Shown here: positions 48,363 through 59,469 of the stretch, piece by piece
Layout of the letters: the number at the start of each line of letters is the position of its first letter
Position numbering within the stretch: the stretch's first letter is position 1
From: Procambarus clarkii
Taxonomy: Eukaryota > Arthropoda > Malacostraca > Decapoda > Cambaridae
DNA length: 64,000 bases
Direction: 5' to 3'
Assembly: GCF_040958095.1 (NCBI RefSeq)
Contig: NC_091208.1
Coordinates: 5,363,061-5,427,060, forward strand
Made by a program: the position numbers and the translations under genes
Notes under the pieces: generated by a model
Told to the model about the DNA's origin: nothing
The model's input: only the letters and a program-made list of their open reading frames with translations
The model's database searches: none

Positions 48363-48495
48363 AATATTGTGCATTATAAAATCATGATTATGGTTAATTT
48401 TACAAGTTAGTAATTTTTAGTAACTACTTCAGGTTAATACAAAAAATGTATAAAAATACAAAGGATGTATGAAAATTGTTGGTTATTTCCAACAG

Positions 48496-49062
48496 TCATT
48501 AGTTCATTGTGAGGGTCATTACTTATTAATGTTATCATTAGTTCACTGTGAGGGTCATTACTTATTAATGTTATCATTAGTTCATTGTGAGGGTCATTAC
48601 TTATTAATGTTATCATTAGTTCACTGTGAGGGTCATTACTTATTAATGTTATCATTAGTTCACTGTGAGGGTCATTACTTATTAATGTTATCATTAGTTC
48701 ACTGTGAGGGTCATTACTTATTAATGTTATCATTAGTTCATTGTGAGGGTCATTACTTATTAATGTTATCATTAGTTCACTGTGAGGGTCATTACTTATT
48801 AATGTTATCATTAGTTCACTGTGAGGGTCATTACTTATTAATGTTATCATTAGTTCACTGTGAGGGTCATTACTTATTAATGTTATCATTAGTTCACTGT
48901 GAGGGTTATAACTTATTAATGTTATCATTTGTTCACTGTGAGGGTTATTACTTATGAATGTTATCATTAGTTCACTGTGAGGGTTATTACTTATAAATGT
49001 TATCATTAGTTCACTGTGAGGGTTATTACTTATAAATGTTATCATTAGTTCATTGTGAATAA
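48496..49062. repeat. 39-bp minisatellite, about 14.5 copies
   Basis: The unit contains CATTAGTTCACTGTGAGGG and TCATTACTTATTAATGTTAT. 39 is a multiple of three, so both strands show 13-residue-period ORFs that I do not accept as genes. The last copies are diverged (GGTTATTACTTATAAATG). Confidence 0.95.
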
Positions 49063-49384
49063 ATAACAAAAATGAGTTTTTTTATTTATTTGTTGTTAAT
49101 TTATTTCGATAGCGGACTAAAGTGGATTAAATGATTAAATTTTCCACAAGTAGCTTTCTACACAAGTTAGGGGATGGGGTAATGGGGTAATTACATAGCC
49201 TACCAATTCGAAATTAATAGATTGGTTGAAATTTGCAATTAATTATTAATCTACAATGAAATAAAGCTAAACTGTACTTTAGTGAAATAAAGTACAGCTT
49301 AGCTGTTATGTTGAATGTGGCCTGGTGAACCAGACATGGACACGAGAGATCACGCAAAGTGATTCTCCTCGTGGGTGAGGCTAT
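49063..49384. other. Spacer, nothing recognised
   Basis: AT-rich, including a small inverted AAGTACAGCTTAGC / GCTAAACTGTACTT motif (49264-49300). Confidence 0.4.
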
Positions 49385-49657
49385 AGCATCATCACGAGCG
49401 GACAGCCGGTCGGAGAGCCGGGAGCATGCTCAACTTGTGATCCTGTAGTCCCGGTTTCGATCCCGGGTGCCGGCGAGAAACAATGGGCAAAGTTTCTTTC
49501 ACCGTATGCCCCTGTTACCTAGCAGTAAAATAGGTTCCTGGGTGTTAGTCAGCTATCACAGGCTGCTTCCTAGGGGTGGAGGCCTGGTCGAGGACCGGGC
49601 CGCAGGGACACTAAAGCCCCGAAATCATCTCAAGATAACCTTAAGATCTCAAGATAG
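49385..49657 (+). mobile_element. tRNA-derived SINE with alternative tail
   Basis: tRNA-like head (ACGAGCGGACAGCCGGTC; B-box GGTTTCGATCCCGG at 49453-49466), and a body (ATGGGCAAAGTTTCTTTC, CTGTTACCTAGCAGTAAAAT) shared with the SINE at 35036. The 3' end is different: CCCCGAAATCATCTCAAGAT. Confidence 0.82.
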
Positions 49658-49674
49658 CCTGTTTAATCAGCTCT

Positions 49675-50130
49675 TAGATTAGGTACCAGTATTTGATCGT
49701 GTTTCCCAGCAATCATAATGAACATATGTATATATAGGGTAGTAAATTTTTTTGGGCCAGTGAGCTAAAATAAGAGAGTAGAGATAGGAGAACATGCTGG
49801 AGGGAGGAGTGGTACACCTTCTCTCGAGGGAGGTCAGTGGATGACTGAGGGAGTAAGCTCCCCCAGTCGTGATAGAAATGACGGCCTAAGCGACGCGTCA
49901 AGACATGTTCCTAGGTGGACCCATCCAGGATGGGGGAGGACCCACCTCAGCGCTGCTATATGTGTTTGAAAGGGTGTCGGGTGGAAAAGTTTATTTGCTG
50001 TGAATACATTTATTTATGATTGATCGGGAAAACAGACTATATTAGAATGGTGATGGATTTGCAGGTCTGTGTGGGAGAAGTTAGTGATGGAACTTCGCAC
50101 CAGAGGAGGAGTTATTGCTGAACTCCAAGT
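49675..50130 (+). repeat. Dispersed repeat, copy B
   Basis: Diverged copy of 36597-37110 (see there). Confidence 0.65.
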
Positions 50131-50309
50131 GTGAGCTGAAACTACAGGTGGGAGGTAAACTGCAAGGTGGAGTAGGACTTCCAATGAAGAGTGAAAAGAA
50201 CAAAATTAGACGCATGTGACCACAGTAAACAAGGAATCCCGCATCTTCACTAACACTGCTGAACTGTCACCGGACAACCACCTCCCTTCCATACATGTGT
50301 GTAGAATAT

Positions 50310-50505
50310 ATAGAAGAGGAGGTAAGGGAATTACCCGAACAAAGTGCTAAGCCATTGTGACTATTTAGCACTTGGGAGGGAATATGGATAGGGATTTGGG
50401 ACGAGACGGGGGAAAGGAATAGTGCCGAACCACTTGGACGGTCGGGGATTGAACGCCGACCTATAAGAAGCGACACCATCGCTCTACCGTCCAGTCCAAG
50501 TGTTT
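50310..50505 (-). mobile_element. tRNA-derived SINE, minus strand
   Basis: Minus strand: a head with GGACGGTAGAGCGATGG, B-box-like GCGTTCAATCCCCGACCG, then a body CCTTTCCCCCGTCTCGTCCC and AGTGCTAAATAGTCACAATG. Confidence 0.7.
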
Positions 50506-51714
50506 GACTGATGTAGAAGAAGAGAGACTTAAAAAAACTCTGTAAAGATGGAAAATGGTTAAATGAAAAACGTAGACTTATTAAGCCCTGGTAGCCAGAA
50601 TTACAAATTCAGTCTTCATGTCTGATGGTTTGGTTATTAATTTTCATCAATTTAGTTATCACTTGCAATCACAGAGGAGTTTTCCAGTTTTACCAGACCA
50701 GCATGGTGGAGAGACCAGAGTCTCTCCGCACAAACTGTGACCAACTGATATATGACGAAGTAATATACAGGGATTGCATTGACAACAAAATGAAACATTC
50801 TGGTTAATAAAGCTGATTTAATTAATGAAACTGAACTAAATAGTTGCTCGTGTTGTAAGACACGAGCAACAGGATTCTTCGGAGGACCTGTGTTACACAG
50901 TATCCAGAGAGAGTGGTCGAGTAAGTGGGGGGCTCAACTGACAAATTACTGCAACCAGCTGTTTCACTCTCAGGTGACTCCGTGTCTTCATAGGACGTCT
51001 TCTTCCTCAGTACACCATCAAGATCTCGGCACTCGGAGAAAATGAGCATTCTTCCCCAAGTGCTCACCATATGCTCTGCTCAACTCACCTTTGCTGCACC
51101 TCGTGCGACTACACAAATATAAATAGAAGGCTTCGATACCAGCCTTCGATGGACTTCCTGAGACACCTCATACATAACTCTGTGTTGGCAGTGGCAATAC
51201 AGGATCTCATAAATACTCTGGATGGATGGCCTCGTCTCCAGGAGTTGACACATACAGCTCCAGAACTATCCCACTGTCTCCCAGCGTCTGCAGAAATAAG
51301 CTCATGCCTTACCCCTCCCTTATGCGTGTCCCTGACAGGCTAGAATACCTTGGCCCTTTAAATAAATATTCTTACCTTACTCAAAAGAAATAAGACTCGC
51401 TTCAATACGGAAGTATAAGTAAATCACGAAGCAAATAAATGCCATAACTCACTGATCGTGTCAGGAATCATGTAACAATAATCATGTCAAAGTAATCATC
51501 AAAGTCAACAGGTACTCCGATAAATATGCACACGACCTAAATTGTTCCTTGAAAAAATACTGCTTCAAAGGAGTAGATGGAGGAAAATATTTCTTTGCTT
51601 CATAACAGATCCTTCGCACTGATCAGCTCAGTTAGGCCTGCCTTGTTCTTAAGTGTTATTACAGTTAACGGGAGCCGTAGCTGCTCTTACACCCATCGCC
51701 CATGTTCGATGTAG
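50506..51714. other. Spacer, nothing recognised
   Basis: One 90-codon plus frame (51071-51343) has no recognisable domain. No further support for a gene. Confidence 0.4.
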
Positions 51715-51966
51715 TGTGCGAACTAGCACCGTCACTAGTACACTCCTGTCGTGACGTCTTCAAGCACTTCACTAGCATGTTCCTGTCGTGAAATCTTTAA
51801 GTGCACCAATAGCACCATCACTAGCATGCTCCTGTCGTGATGTCTTAAAGCACGTCACCAACATCATCACTAGTACGCTCATGTTGTGACCTTCTTCAAG
51901 TGCATTACTAGCATCATCACTAGCACACTCCTGTTGTGACATCTTCAAGTGCATCACCAACAGCAT
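51715..51966. repeat. Degenerate tandem repeat, about 60-bp unit
   Basis: Four units sharing CATCACTAGCA, CTCCTGTCGTGA and TCTTCAAGTGCA blocks. Confidence 0.8.
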
Positions 51967-52063
51967 AGTAGTAGAGATGGCTGCGTATAGTTCCTATTTT
52001 TTAGCCCCAGAAAATAGACATATAGTCCCATTTTTAGGGAGGGGGGACAGGCAAATAGACAGC

Positions 52064-52750
52064 GTACATGTGACAGGTAAAAACATGTTTTTTCAAACAC
52101 AGCGCCATCTGTTGAACGTAACAAGAACACACACTCTATACTAAATATGTTACAAATTCCATTTCAATGTTTCCATTTGCATTGATAAATTTAATTTTCA
52201 TATATATTGATTTATTTTAATTTTTATTGAATTATTTTGTGTAACATTGTGTTGGAATTGAGCTGTGTTGTTTACCATACCGTTCATTTCATAAGTACTT
52301 ATATTGATTGGAAATTGATGCCACACCTGTGACAGGTAAAAACATATTTTACGATTACATTTCAAAGATTTTGATTGCATTGACAAATTAAATTTTCATA
52401 CATTTCGATTTATTTTCATTTTGATTTAATTATTTTGTGTGACATTGCGTTGGAACTGAGCGATGTTGTTTACCATACCGTTCATTTTGTGAATATAAGT
52501 ATAGATGCCACACATGTGACAGGTAAAAACATAATTTAAAAAAAACAACAACGCCATCTGTTGCATGTAAGAGCAACTTACGCTATACAAAACATGTTTC
52601 GATTCCATTTCAATGTTTCTGATTTCATTGATAAGTTAAATTTTCATAGATTTTGCATTATTGCTATTTTAATTTAATTATTTTGTGTGACATTGCATTA
52701 GAATTGAGGTTTGATGTTTAAAATATTGTTCATTTCGTGAGTAAAGTTTA
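52064..52750. repeat. Three diverged tandem units of about 190-260 bp
   Basis: Each begins GTGACAGGTAAAAACAT (52070, about 52330, about 52517) and contains TTATTTTGTGTGACATTG and a GTTTACCATACCGTTCATTT block or relic. The first and third contain CGCCATCTGTTG. Confidence 0.85.
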
Positions 52751-52869
52751 TTTTCTTATTTCTTCATTGTTTTTCATTTCGTTTTTATTTGTTTTTCTTA
52801 TATTTCAGTGATGGGAACATCAGATCTTTTCATGTTTCAAATTTTCTGATAGAAACATCAGATCATTTG

Positions 52870-53170
52870 GGAATGTAATGGACGAGGGAGTGGGGAATGG
52901 TGGGGAGGACAAGGAAATGGGAGTGGAGGATGGTGGGGAGGACGAGGGGACAGGGGAATGGAGATTAGTGGGGGAGGACAAGGGGATAGGGAAGTGGGGG
53001 ATAGTGGGGAGGATGAGGGGATGGGGGCGGGGGGGAATGGTAGGGGAGGACGAGGGGACAGGGGAGTGGGAGATGGTGGAGAGGACGAGGGGACGGTGGA
53101 GTGGGGAATGGTTGGGAGGACAAGAGGACGGCGAAGGGGTGGAATGGTGGGGAGGACTGGGAGACAGGGG
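52870..53170. repeat. Purine-rich minisatellite
   Basis: Degenerate units of about 40 bp rich in GGGGAGGACGAGGGGACAGG. Strong G/A strand bias; ORFs on both strands are low complexity. Confidence 0.85.
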
Positions 53171-53174
53171 AAGG

Positions 53175-53220
53175 GTTGCTGTGGCTCAGCAATGCACATG
53201 CGTTGCTGAGCCACAGCAAC
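53175..53220. repeat. Perfect hairpin next to purine-rich array
   Basis: Arms GTTGCTGTGGCTCAGCAA (53175-53192) and TTGCTGAGCCACAGCAAC (53203-53220) around a 10-nt loop TGCACATGCG. Confidence 0.92.
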
Positions 53221-53559
53221 GCGTGACCGGGTACAGCTAGAAACGTCATATAAGCCAAGTTGCTGGTAAAAAAGGCTTTAAGTCTCCGTGCTAAAATACG
53301 TCTGTACATAAATTTACGTTTTTTTTACTTGATGTAAGGTATAAGCATTAAACATTTTTAAATATTCTTTCACATCTTTTAAAATTAATTCAAGGATTAT
53401 TTTCTTTGCAGCCTTATATATTTTTAAAACACCACTTAACCCACCTGTGGACTTGATGTTATCTTATTAAGTGTCTGTTTAAGGTTCACCATTGATTCAC
53501 TATTTCATAAGGGGGTTCATTTACAATATTTATCCTGAGTATTATAGATTTAAGTGTTT

Positions 53560-54150
53560 TAACGCCCACGTCAACTAGTAAATTCCCATACTGTCTAGTA
53601 ATCACTTTCTTATATATATCTTAAAAGTTCTTGGCATCTTGCTTGCCGTATATTTGTCGGCCTAATGTTTCTATCTGGGACAGGTCTCTTGATTTAAGCA
53701 GAATAAAATGAGATGCATTTAAACTTATAGATCTAGAGAATTTTCCACTGAAAATTTTTTTTTGGGGTTATAAAAGTAACAGAGATGTTCTCATGCCTTC
53801 CTCTAATTAAAAAATATCACCTACTATTTTAGAGTTTGTAGATTCAACATATAAGTCATCATATACAACCAATATATGCGATGTGTCCTTGGGATCATGA
53901 TCGTCTCAGGGATTTACAGTTTCAGAGTAATAAGATATCTTATGTCTAATTAGTAGGTTTGCTTTTAACTCTTTATACCCGCTTCCTCTGATAATTATGA
54001 GGAAGGATGATGGTGGGGTAGATTTTCCCACCATTTGAAAATCCGGTAATAATAATTATTGATGATTCGCTAAATATATTCAACTGGGCTTCGGTAATAA
54101 CTTTTTTCCCCCCTTCCATGGTGATGGGGTACAATAGACTAACTACCAAT
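53560..54150 (-). pseudogene. Packaging-type (FtsK/HerA-like) ATPase of a Polinton/Maverick-like element
   Basis: Minus-strand translation gives a P-loop IIIITGFSNGGK (Walker A), then SHILVVYDDLYVES (Walker B), and downstream FSGKFSRSISLNASHFILLK, SRDLSQIETLGRQIYG and YGNLLVDVG. The order and the arginine after QIETLG fit the DNA-packaging ATPases of Polintons and related viruses. Several stops and frameshifts (near 53972, 53890, 53790) make it a pseudogene. It lies downstream of and on the same strand as the polymerase pieces. No capsid, protease or integrase gene of such an element was recognised here. Confidence 0.72.
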
Positions 54151-54189
54151 ATATAAAGAAATGGGAATTTGAACAAAATGTTCATTCAA

Positions 54190-54465
54190 TTCTTTATTTA
54201 GAAAGTTATCAATACAATAACATTTTAACATGAACATTTTAACATAGACTTTGAAACATTACACAGACATTCTTGAGCATAGACATTTTAACATAGACAT
54301 TGAAACATTAAACAGACATTTTTGAGCATAGACAATACAATCTCCTAGTTATTATTAGGGAACATTTGCTTAGTGATTTTATCATGCTTATCCCAAAGAT
54401 TAAAAATGAGGAATAATGGACGTCTTGCTAGGGGATTATCCTCAATTACCAGTTCTACCTGTACT
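54190..54465. other. AT-rich spacer with tandem duplication
   Basis: Two copies of a block around ATAGACATTTTAACATAGAC and CAGACATT-TTGAGCATAGAC at about 54235-54333. It separates the polymerase 3' end from the ATPase. Confidence 0.6.
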
Positions 54466-54737
54466 TCAAGCTCTGGAATGTTTGGGTGACCGTAAGCGAG
54501 TGACTGTTGGACTAATTAGGTACCGCTTGTCATCAAAAGCTGAAAGATCGTGCTCAATTGTTTTACATGTACATATTTGTCCGTTAACGTTGCAAATAGA
54601 GCGAGATACGAAATTGAAAGTTGTATTTGTTTCTAAGGTGTTTTGGAAAGATGCGTGTAACAGTTTCTTTTGCTGATGATACGGAATTCCTTTACATTTA
54701 CATACGTGTTCTTTATCAAGGGTGAGGAGCGAATAAT
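54466..54737 (-). pseudogene. Protein-primed family-B DNA polymerase, C-terminal piece
   Basis: Minus frame beginning after the SINE: DYSLLTLDKEHVCKCKGIPY, then LSAFDDKRYLIS near the end. KCKGIP followed by a KRYL motif is the usual end of such polymerases. It continues the 55021-56640 piece, from which the SINE separates it. Confidence 0.65.
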
Positions 54738-55020
54738 CAGTCTCCGTGGTGTAGTGGTAAGACACTCGCCTGGCGTTCCGCGAGCGCTATGTCATGGGTT
54801 CGTATCCTGGCCAGGGAGGATTTACTGGGCGCAATTCCTGAACTGTAGCCTCTGTTTAACGCAACAGTAAAATGTGTACTTGGATGAAAAAACGATTCTT
54901 CGCGGCAGGGGATCGTATTCCAGGGACCATAGGATTAAGGACTTGCCCGAAACGCTACGCGTACTAGTGGCTGTACAAGAATGTAACAACTCTTGTATAT
55001 ATCTCAAAAAAAAAAAAAAA
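54738..55020 (+). mobile_element. tRNA-derived SINE with poly(A), inserted in the polymerase remnant
   Basis: Head with A-box TGGTGTAGTGGTAAGACAC (54747-54765) and B-box GGGTTCGTATCCTGG (54796-54810), a body with GCAGGGGATCGTATTCCAGG, and a 15-nt A tail (55006-55020). It lies on the strand opposite to the polymerase and splits its frame between LKPK and DYSLL. Confidence 0.9.
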
Positions 55021-56640
55021 ATGTTTTGGGCTTAAGAGCAATTAATTCTTTTATTATTTTATTCTCTACTTCTGACTTGAGGAGTCCAAGCTCACCTTTA
55101 CGAGCAGCTGAATCCATGGGATGTGCTTTATCAAAATTACTGAAATCTATATAATCTACTAGAGGAGCTTTGTCATTCCCTGGAATGCATCTTTACAGGC
55201 CAGAGTGAATATGAATGAGTCTGTATCAGTATAGATTAGCCTAGCTCTTTCACCATAATGGGCTTTAACTACGTTATACCAGAACTCAGATAACCATCTC
55301 TTTGCTATCTGTAAGATCTGATAACCCATGTAAGAAGGAGTGGTAACTTAAAGGATATCTTTCATGATTGTACAGAGAGCCCGATCTGTACCTAGGGAGA
55401 TCGCTCGTTTATACAAAGGGTTTCTTACATAAACAAGGCATTACTGATTTGACGTTACTAGATGGTGGATAATTAAGTATCTAGAAATGTTTGTCATCGA
55501 TTTTCCATACAAACTATTAGTGATGAGTTTAAATACTTTTCCTTTAACTTTACAGGTTGTGTTGGCTCGTTCTCGTATGTTAGTTGAAATGAAATCTTTT
55601 AGATAGGGAGCCTGTTTTAATTCATAGGTTGTTTTTACCCTTTCAACTTCTAAATTCTAGTTTTAATAGTAATTGAAGGAAATCAAGGCTCACTAAATAA
55701 TCTTTCTGGGGCAACTGAGAAGCAATTAATTTAGTGTTCTTACGTGGGGGCTTACGTTTCTCATCATTAAGGGTATGCTTACTGTACTCTGACAAAAACT
55801 CCTCAGTAATATTAGTATGGGACAGTACAAGAGGCAGATCATCAGTGTACCTAGCTACCTCGGGAGATATCTGTTTTGTATCACGCAAGATCTAGTAGCC
55901 TTTGTCCTTATTACAAGGGATATGTTCTAACACTTGCCCTAACAACGTATCCCGTTCAAGGTCAGTTAACTGTCTAATCCCTCCCTGGGGAAGTAACTCA
56001 GCCATGCACACTGCATATAAGCTTTTAATGTCAAGATACAAGATGTGAGTTTCTTTTCAGAGCTGGCGGTTGGATGTAGTATGCTCATTTATAGCCTGAG
56101 TGAATTGCCTTATTGATGATGTAAGCCCCCCTCAAAGACTTCTTCTAAGCATGTCACATGTCACATATATTCTGATCATAAATATAGTCCACCACAACTT
56201 TAGATTTGAACAAGAATGCGTCCCAAGCGTAATTAGGCAGTGATATGTAGAAGACAATATCTAATTCACAAATTTCCTATAAAGTTGTGTGCCAGAGTGT
56301 GAATATATCAACCAGCATGCCTACATCAACTTTTAAATATAACAGGTGGTAATCTTACATGTTCGTGTGATTCCTTAAGTTGAATACTTCAAGAGCTTGG
56401 TTGTAATCTTTTTCAGACAGAGTGTCACGTAACACATTATAAAATGGATCACGAGGAGGGAGCTGAGGTTCATGTAATACGTCCATTGAAGAAATGAAGT
56501 CATAGCACAGACTTTGCTAACCTTTTATTAATAGGATTTTAACTTCATCGGATACATCGCTCAATATGTGTTCTGTATACTTGGTCAGTTTCTTACTACT
56601 AATGCACTCGATCGCTAGGCTTCCTAATGAACCGTTAACC
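55021..56640 (-). pseudogene. Protein-primed family-B DNA polymerase, polymerase domain
   Basis: Copies the element DNA from a protein primer in Polintons, adintoviruses and relatives. Minus-strand pieces in order: YTEHILSDVSDEVKILL, FYNVLRDTLSEKDYNQALEV, DYHLLYLKVDVGMLVDIF, LPNYAWDAFLFKSKV, GAYIINK, motif A-like LDIKSLYAVCMAELLPQGG (about 55990-56035), LVLSHTNITEEFLSEYSK, motif B KLITNSLYGKSMTN (about 55495-55535), GYQILQIAKRWL, motif C LIYTDTDSF (55219-55240), and FSNFDKAHPMDSAARKGELG. The best single open stretch is 55643-55888. Many stops and frame changes. Its N-terminal exonuclease part lies far away at 63221-63600, displaced by later insertions. Confidence 0.82.
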
Positions 56641-57074
56641 CTTAAGCTGCTAAAGGGACCTGAGGAGATTTACACCCCTGTGCGCAAGAAAAAAATTCTA
56701 AAAAATTATTTCGTCTTCTAAAAATGTTAATATGTTAACTGAGCACGGGGAAAAAAATAAAAAATCGTAGGTGACATGTTTTGGGTGCAATAGGCAGAGG
56801 AAGTCTGGCAATATTTGGGCATTGACAGAGTGGTCGTCAGAGGCGGTAGCGTCACTCGAGCTGTCAGGTGGGAGTTGCCACAAAGATATCATCACCTAAT
56901 TATTTCAATGTCTCTGATTTATTTTTTCTTAGTTTTTTGTAGTAATATTATTCAATAGTGTGTAGTGTGATAGATTTATATAATACAATGTGTAATCATC
57001 GCTATACTCAAAACTATGATATTAGTAATTCAATTATTACGTTCATAAAACAATAAACAAATAGTTTTGCAGTT
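56641..57074. other. AT-rich spacer, nothing recognised
   Basis: No gene or repeat family recognised. Confidence 0.4.
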
Positions 57075-57540
57075 ATTTCACTATATATACACATTATATA
57101 TAAGTATCTACATGTTTCGTTCACCATAATTTTACAACTAAGCTGATATAGTTAGTTCAGACACTAAGAGACATCGCTACACACACAGTCAGCTGGCGGC
57201 TGCCTCCCTCACTCATTCAATGTCAGGCACACTAAAATTTCTCCCCCAACAATACTCTTTGGGGGTGTTATTGCACGATATTCACACATACATTATATAT
57301 AAGTATCTACATTTTCTGTTCACCACAACTGTACAACTAAGCTGATATAATTAGTTCAGGCACTAAGAGACATCGCTACACAAACACAGTCAGCAGCCTC
57401 CCTCACTCATTCAAGGTCAGGCGCACTAAAATTTCTCCCCCAACAATACTGTTTGGGGGGGTTATTACACTATATACACACACATTTTATATATAAGGAT
57501 CTACATGTTGTATGCACCATAACTGGACACCTAATCTTGT
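57075..57540. repeat. Tandem repeat of about 197 bp, 2.3 copies
   Basis: Units share TATATAAGTATCTACAT (about 57098, 57299, 57491), TAAGCTGATAT, ACTAAGAGACATCGCTACAC and AAAATTTCTCCCCCAACAAT. Confidence 0.9.
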
Positions 57541-57719
57541 AGGGTGCCCAAAGAGCATAGTGACCACCCTCTACACAGCTAAACAAGTCATGCAGACAAC
57601 ACCACCTGTCATCCAAATGGCTACTCCCAACATAAACCTTTTGCTGTTATTACACTAATACACATATTATATATAATGTGTGTTTCGGCATTAGACACAT
57701 AACCCGACCATTTTGCTTT

Positions 57720-57875
57720 TTCCGACGGTCGCGATATGGGTCTTGGGTTTTCCAAGTTTTTGTCCGACGGTCGCAATATGGGCCACAGGTGTTTTTAAAA
57801 AATTTTCCGGTGCTCATAAATTTGGCCTGGGTATTTTCAAAAAAATTTCCCTACGGTCGTGATTTGGGCCAGAAT
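57720..57875. repeat. Short degenerate tandem repeat
   Basis: Three units around TTCCGACGGTCGCGATATGG. Confidence 0.75.
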
Positions 57876-58339
57876 GTTTTGAATTTTTTTTACCTAACAT
57901 TTCTCAACTGCTTCCTTCCATCATATATAATTTTGTATGATGGAAATATAAAGGATTCCCATCTTAGTCCCTACCATTACGCTCAAGGGGATTAAAGGGT
58001 CGCCTCCTGCCCCGGTACATTTCCGTTACCTCTGTGACCTTCCACAGACATCGCTAATGGTGAATGACGTCAGTCAATTTTCATCTTCCCTGTGTAAGTC
58101 CGTTTTCTGTTGAGGTATTATGTGGTTGTGGGGCCCTCTCAAAATCGTGGCCCCAACCCAGGGAACCAGGGGGCATTCTCTTGCACCTATCTGTCTGTGT
58201 CAGGTTAGGTTAAAGGCAGTGTGTCCTGTGGAGGGAGGAATGTACTAGATGATCCATAAGTGACTCTCCTCGTTTCCAAGTAAGCATTGGAGGTGATTGC
58301 GGAAACCTAGGCAAAGAAGGGTGGTCCCCATAGATGTTT
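57876..58339. other. Spacer, possibly Penelope 3' flank
   Basis: GC-richer stretch 57990-58330 with no ORF, adjacent to the 3' side of the minus-strand Penelope copy. Confidence 0.35.
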
Positions 58340-58340
58340 C

Positions 58341-59280
58341 TTAGCCAGTCAAGGCATTATGGAGAGGGCTTGCTAGGCCGTTAAAATAAAGCGATGGAAA
58401 GATGCATCTCGACTGAGGGTCTGGAGGAGCGGCCTGTAGGAGGAGCTCTGACCTCGCCTTCAGGTCTAGTTTGTCTTTAGCCGCTGCTATTACTCGTTCT
58501 GGGTATCCTCTGGCGTATAACATGTCCCAGAGGTATAAAAGTTGAGTAGCAAGGGTGTCTTCAAGGCTGGTTTCTCCTCATCAAAAGTAGACCTAAGGAG
58601 TCAGGTAGGGAGTTCTTCAAGGAGGAGGGGTGAGTGAAGTCGTATCGTAGATACGTGTGCAGGTTCGTGGGCTTGTAGTAAGCCCTCGTGTGAAGGAGCC
58701 TGTCCTCACTGCCAATGAACATTGTCGTATCCAGGAAGTTTATCGCTGTTTTACTCTGCTCCAAGGTGAACTTCTGATTTTCGTGGGCTGTATTTGTCCT
58801 GGGGTAGAAGAACTGGAGGAGTGTGTCTGGTCCAGTCATTATACCGAAAATATCGTCTATATAACGGAAGTACACGTCTTGTTTATCTGGGCGGAGTGCT
58901 CTCTGGTGCTCAAAAGCCTTGTGAACAAAGTTTTCCGCTATAGCCACACTACTTGATGCTCCAATTGCTGTCTCCTTTACTTGTCTGTAGGCTGCTGAAT
59001 CGAAGAATAGAATTATATCCCTCATGACATGCAAAATCGCTTCCTCCAGGAGGGCCCCTTGGTTGGAGCCTCCAAACTCCTGCGTCTCTGATGGACTAGC
59101 ATATGAGGTGTTTATGTGTACACGTAGTGTGGCTCGTCGAAGTACGTCGAGACCAATCTTGCTGCCTCCCGTTGGGGGATGCTTGGGTAGAGGGAGATTA
59201 TGTCGAGGGAGAACAGGGTCGTGTTCTCTGGGACGGGTCCTCTGCTTGCATTCAAATCCCTCAGTTTAAAAAAAATCTGT
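58341..59280 (-). pseudogene. Penelope-type reverse transcriptase, C-terminal half
   Basis: The frame 59034-58561 carries YFRYIDDIFGIM (catalytic YIDD), ENQKFTLEQSKTAINFLDTT, YYKPTNLHTYLRYDFTHPSS, and is followed by ARGYPERVIAAAKDKL in 58523-58341. Upstream (59270-59100) LFSLDIISLYPSIPQREAA gives motif A. These are the telomerase-like RT motifs of Penelope elements. Frame breaks near 59080 and 58560. Confidence 0.85.
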
Positions 59281-59469
59281 TGTGTTTTTCAGACGTTCAT
59301 CTAAAAGAGAGAGAAAGGGGGTTTAGTAATGCTGTGCAGATCCAGTCAATTGGGCTAGTTGGTGCTTTGCAGCCAATAAGGACTGGTTTGCCCTGCCATT
59401 TACGTGTAAGAGAGTGTAAATCTTTATGGATCTTAGGAAGGAGGTATAGGTTTGGAAGCTCTTCTTTAA

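Noticed and set aside
48496..49062. Possible CRISPR-like array
   Set aside because: Units are contiguous with no unique spacers, and the context is eukaryotic.
48434..49069. 211-codon minus ORF and 162-codon plus ORF
   Set aside because: Both are translations of the 39-bp minisatellite.
51071..51343. 90-codon plus-strand ORF as possible exon
   Set aside because: No recognisable domain, no splice-site support, and comparable random frames are expected in this much sequence.
52878..53240. 120-codon E/G-rich plus ORF and P-rich minus ORFs
   Set aside because: Both come from the purine-rich minisatellite and its hairpin.
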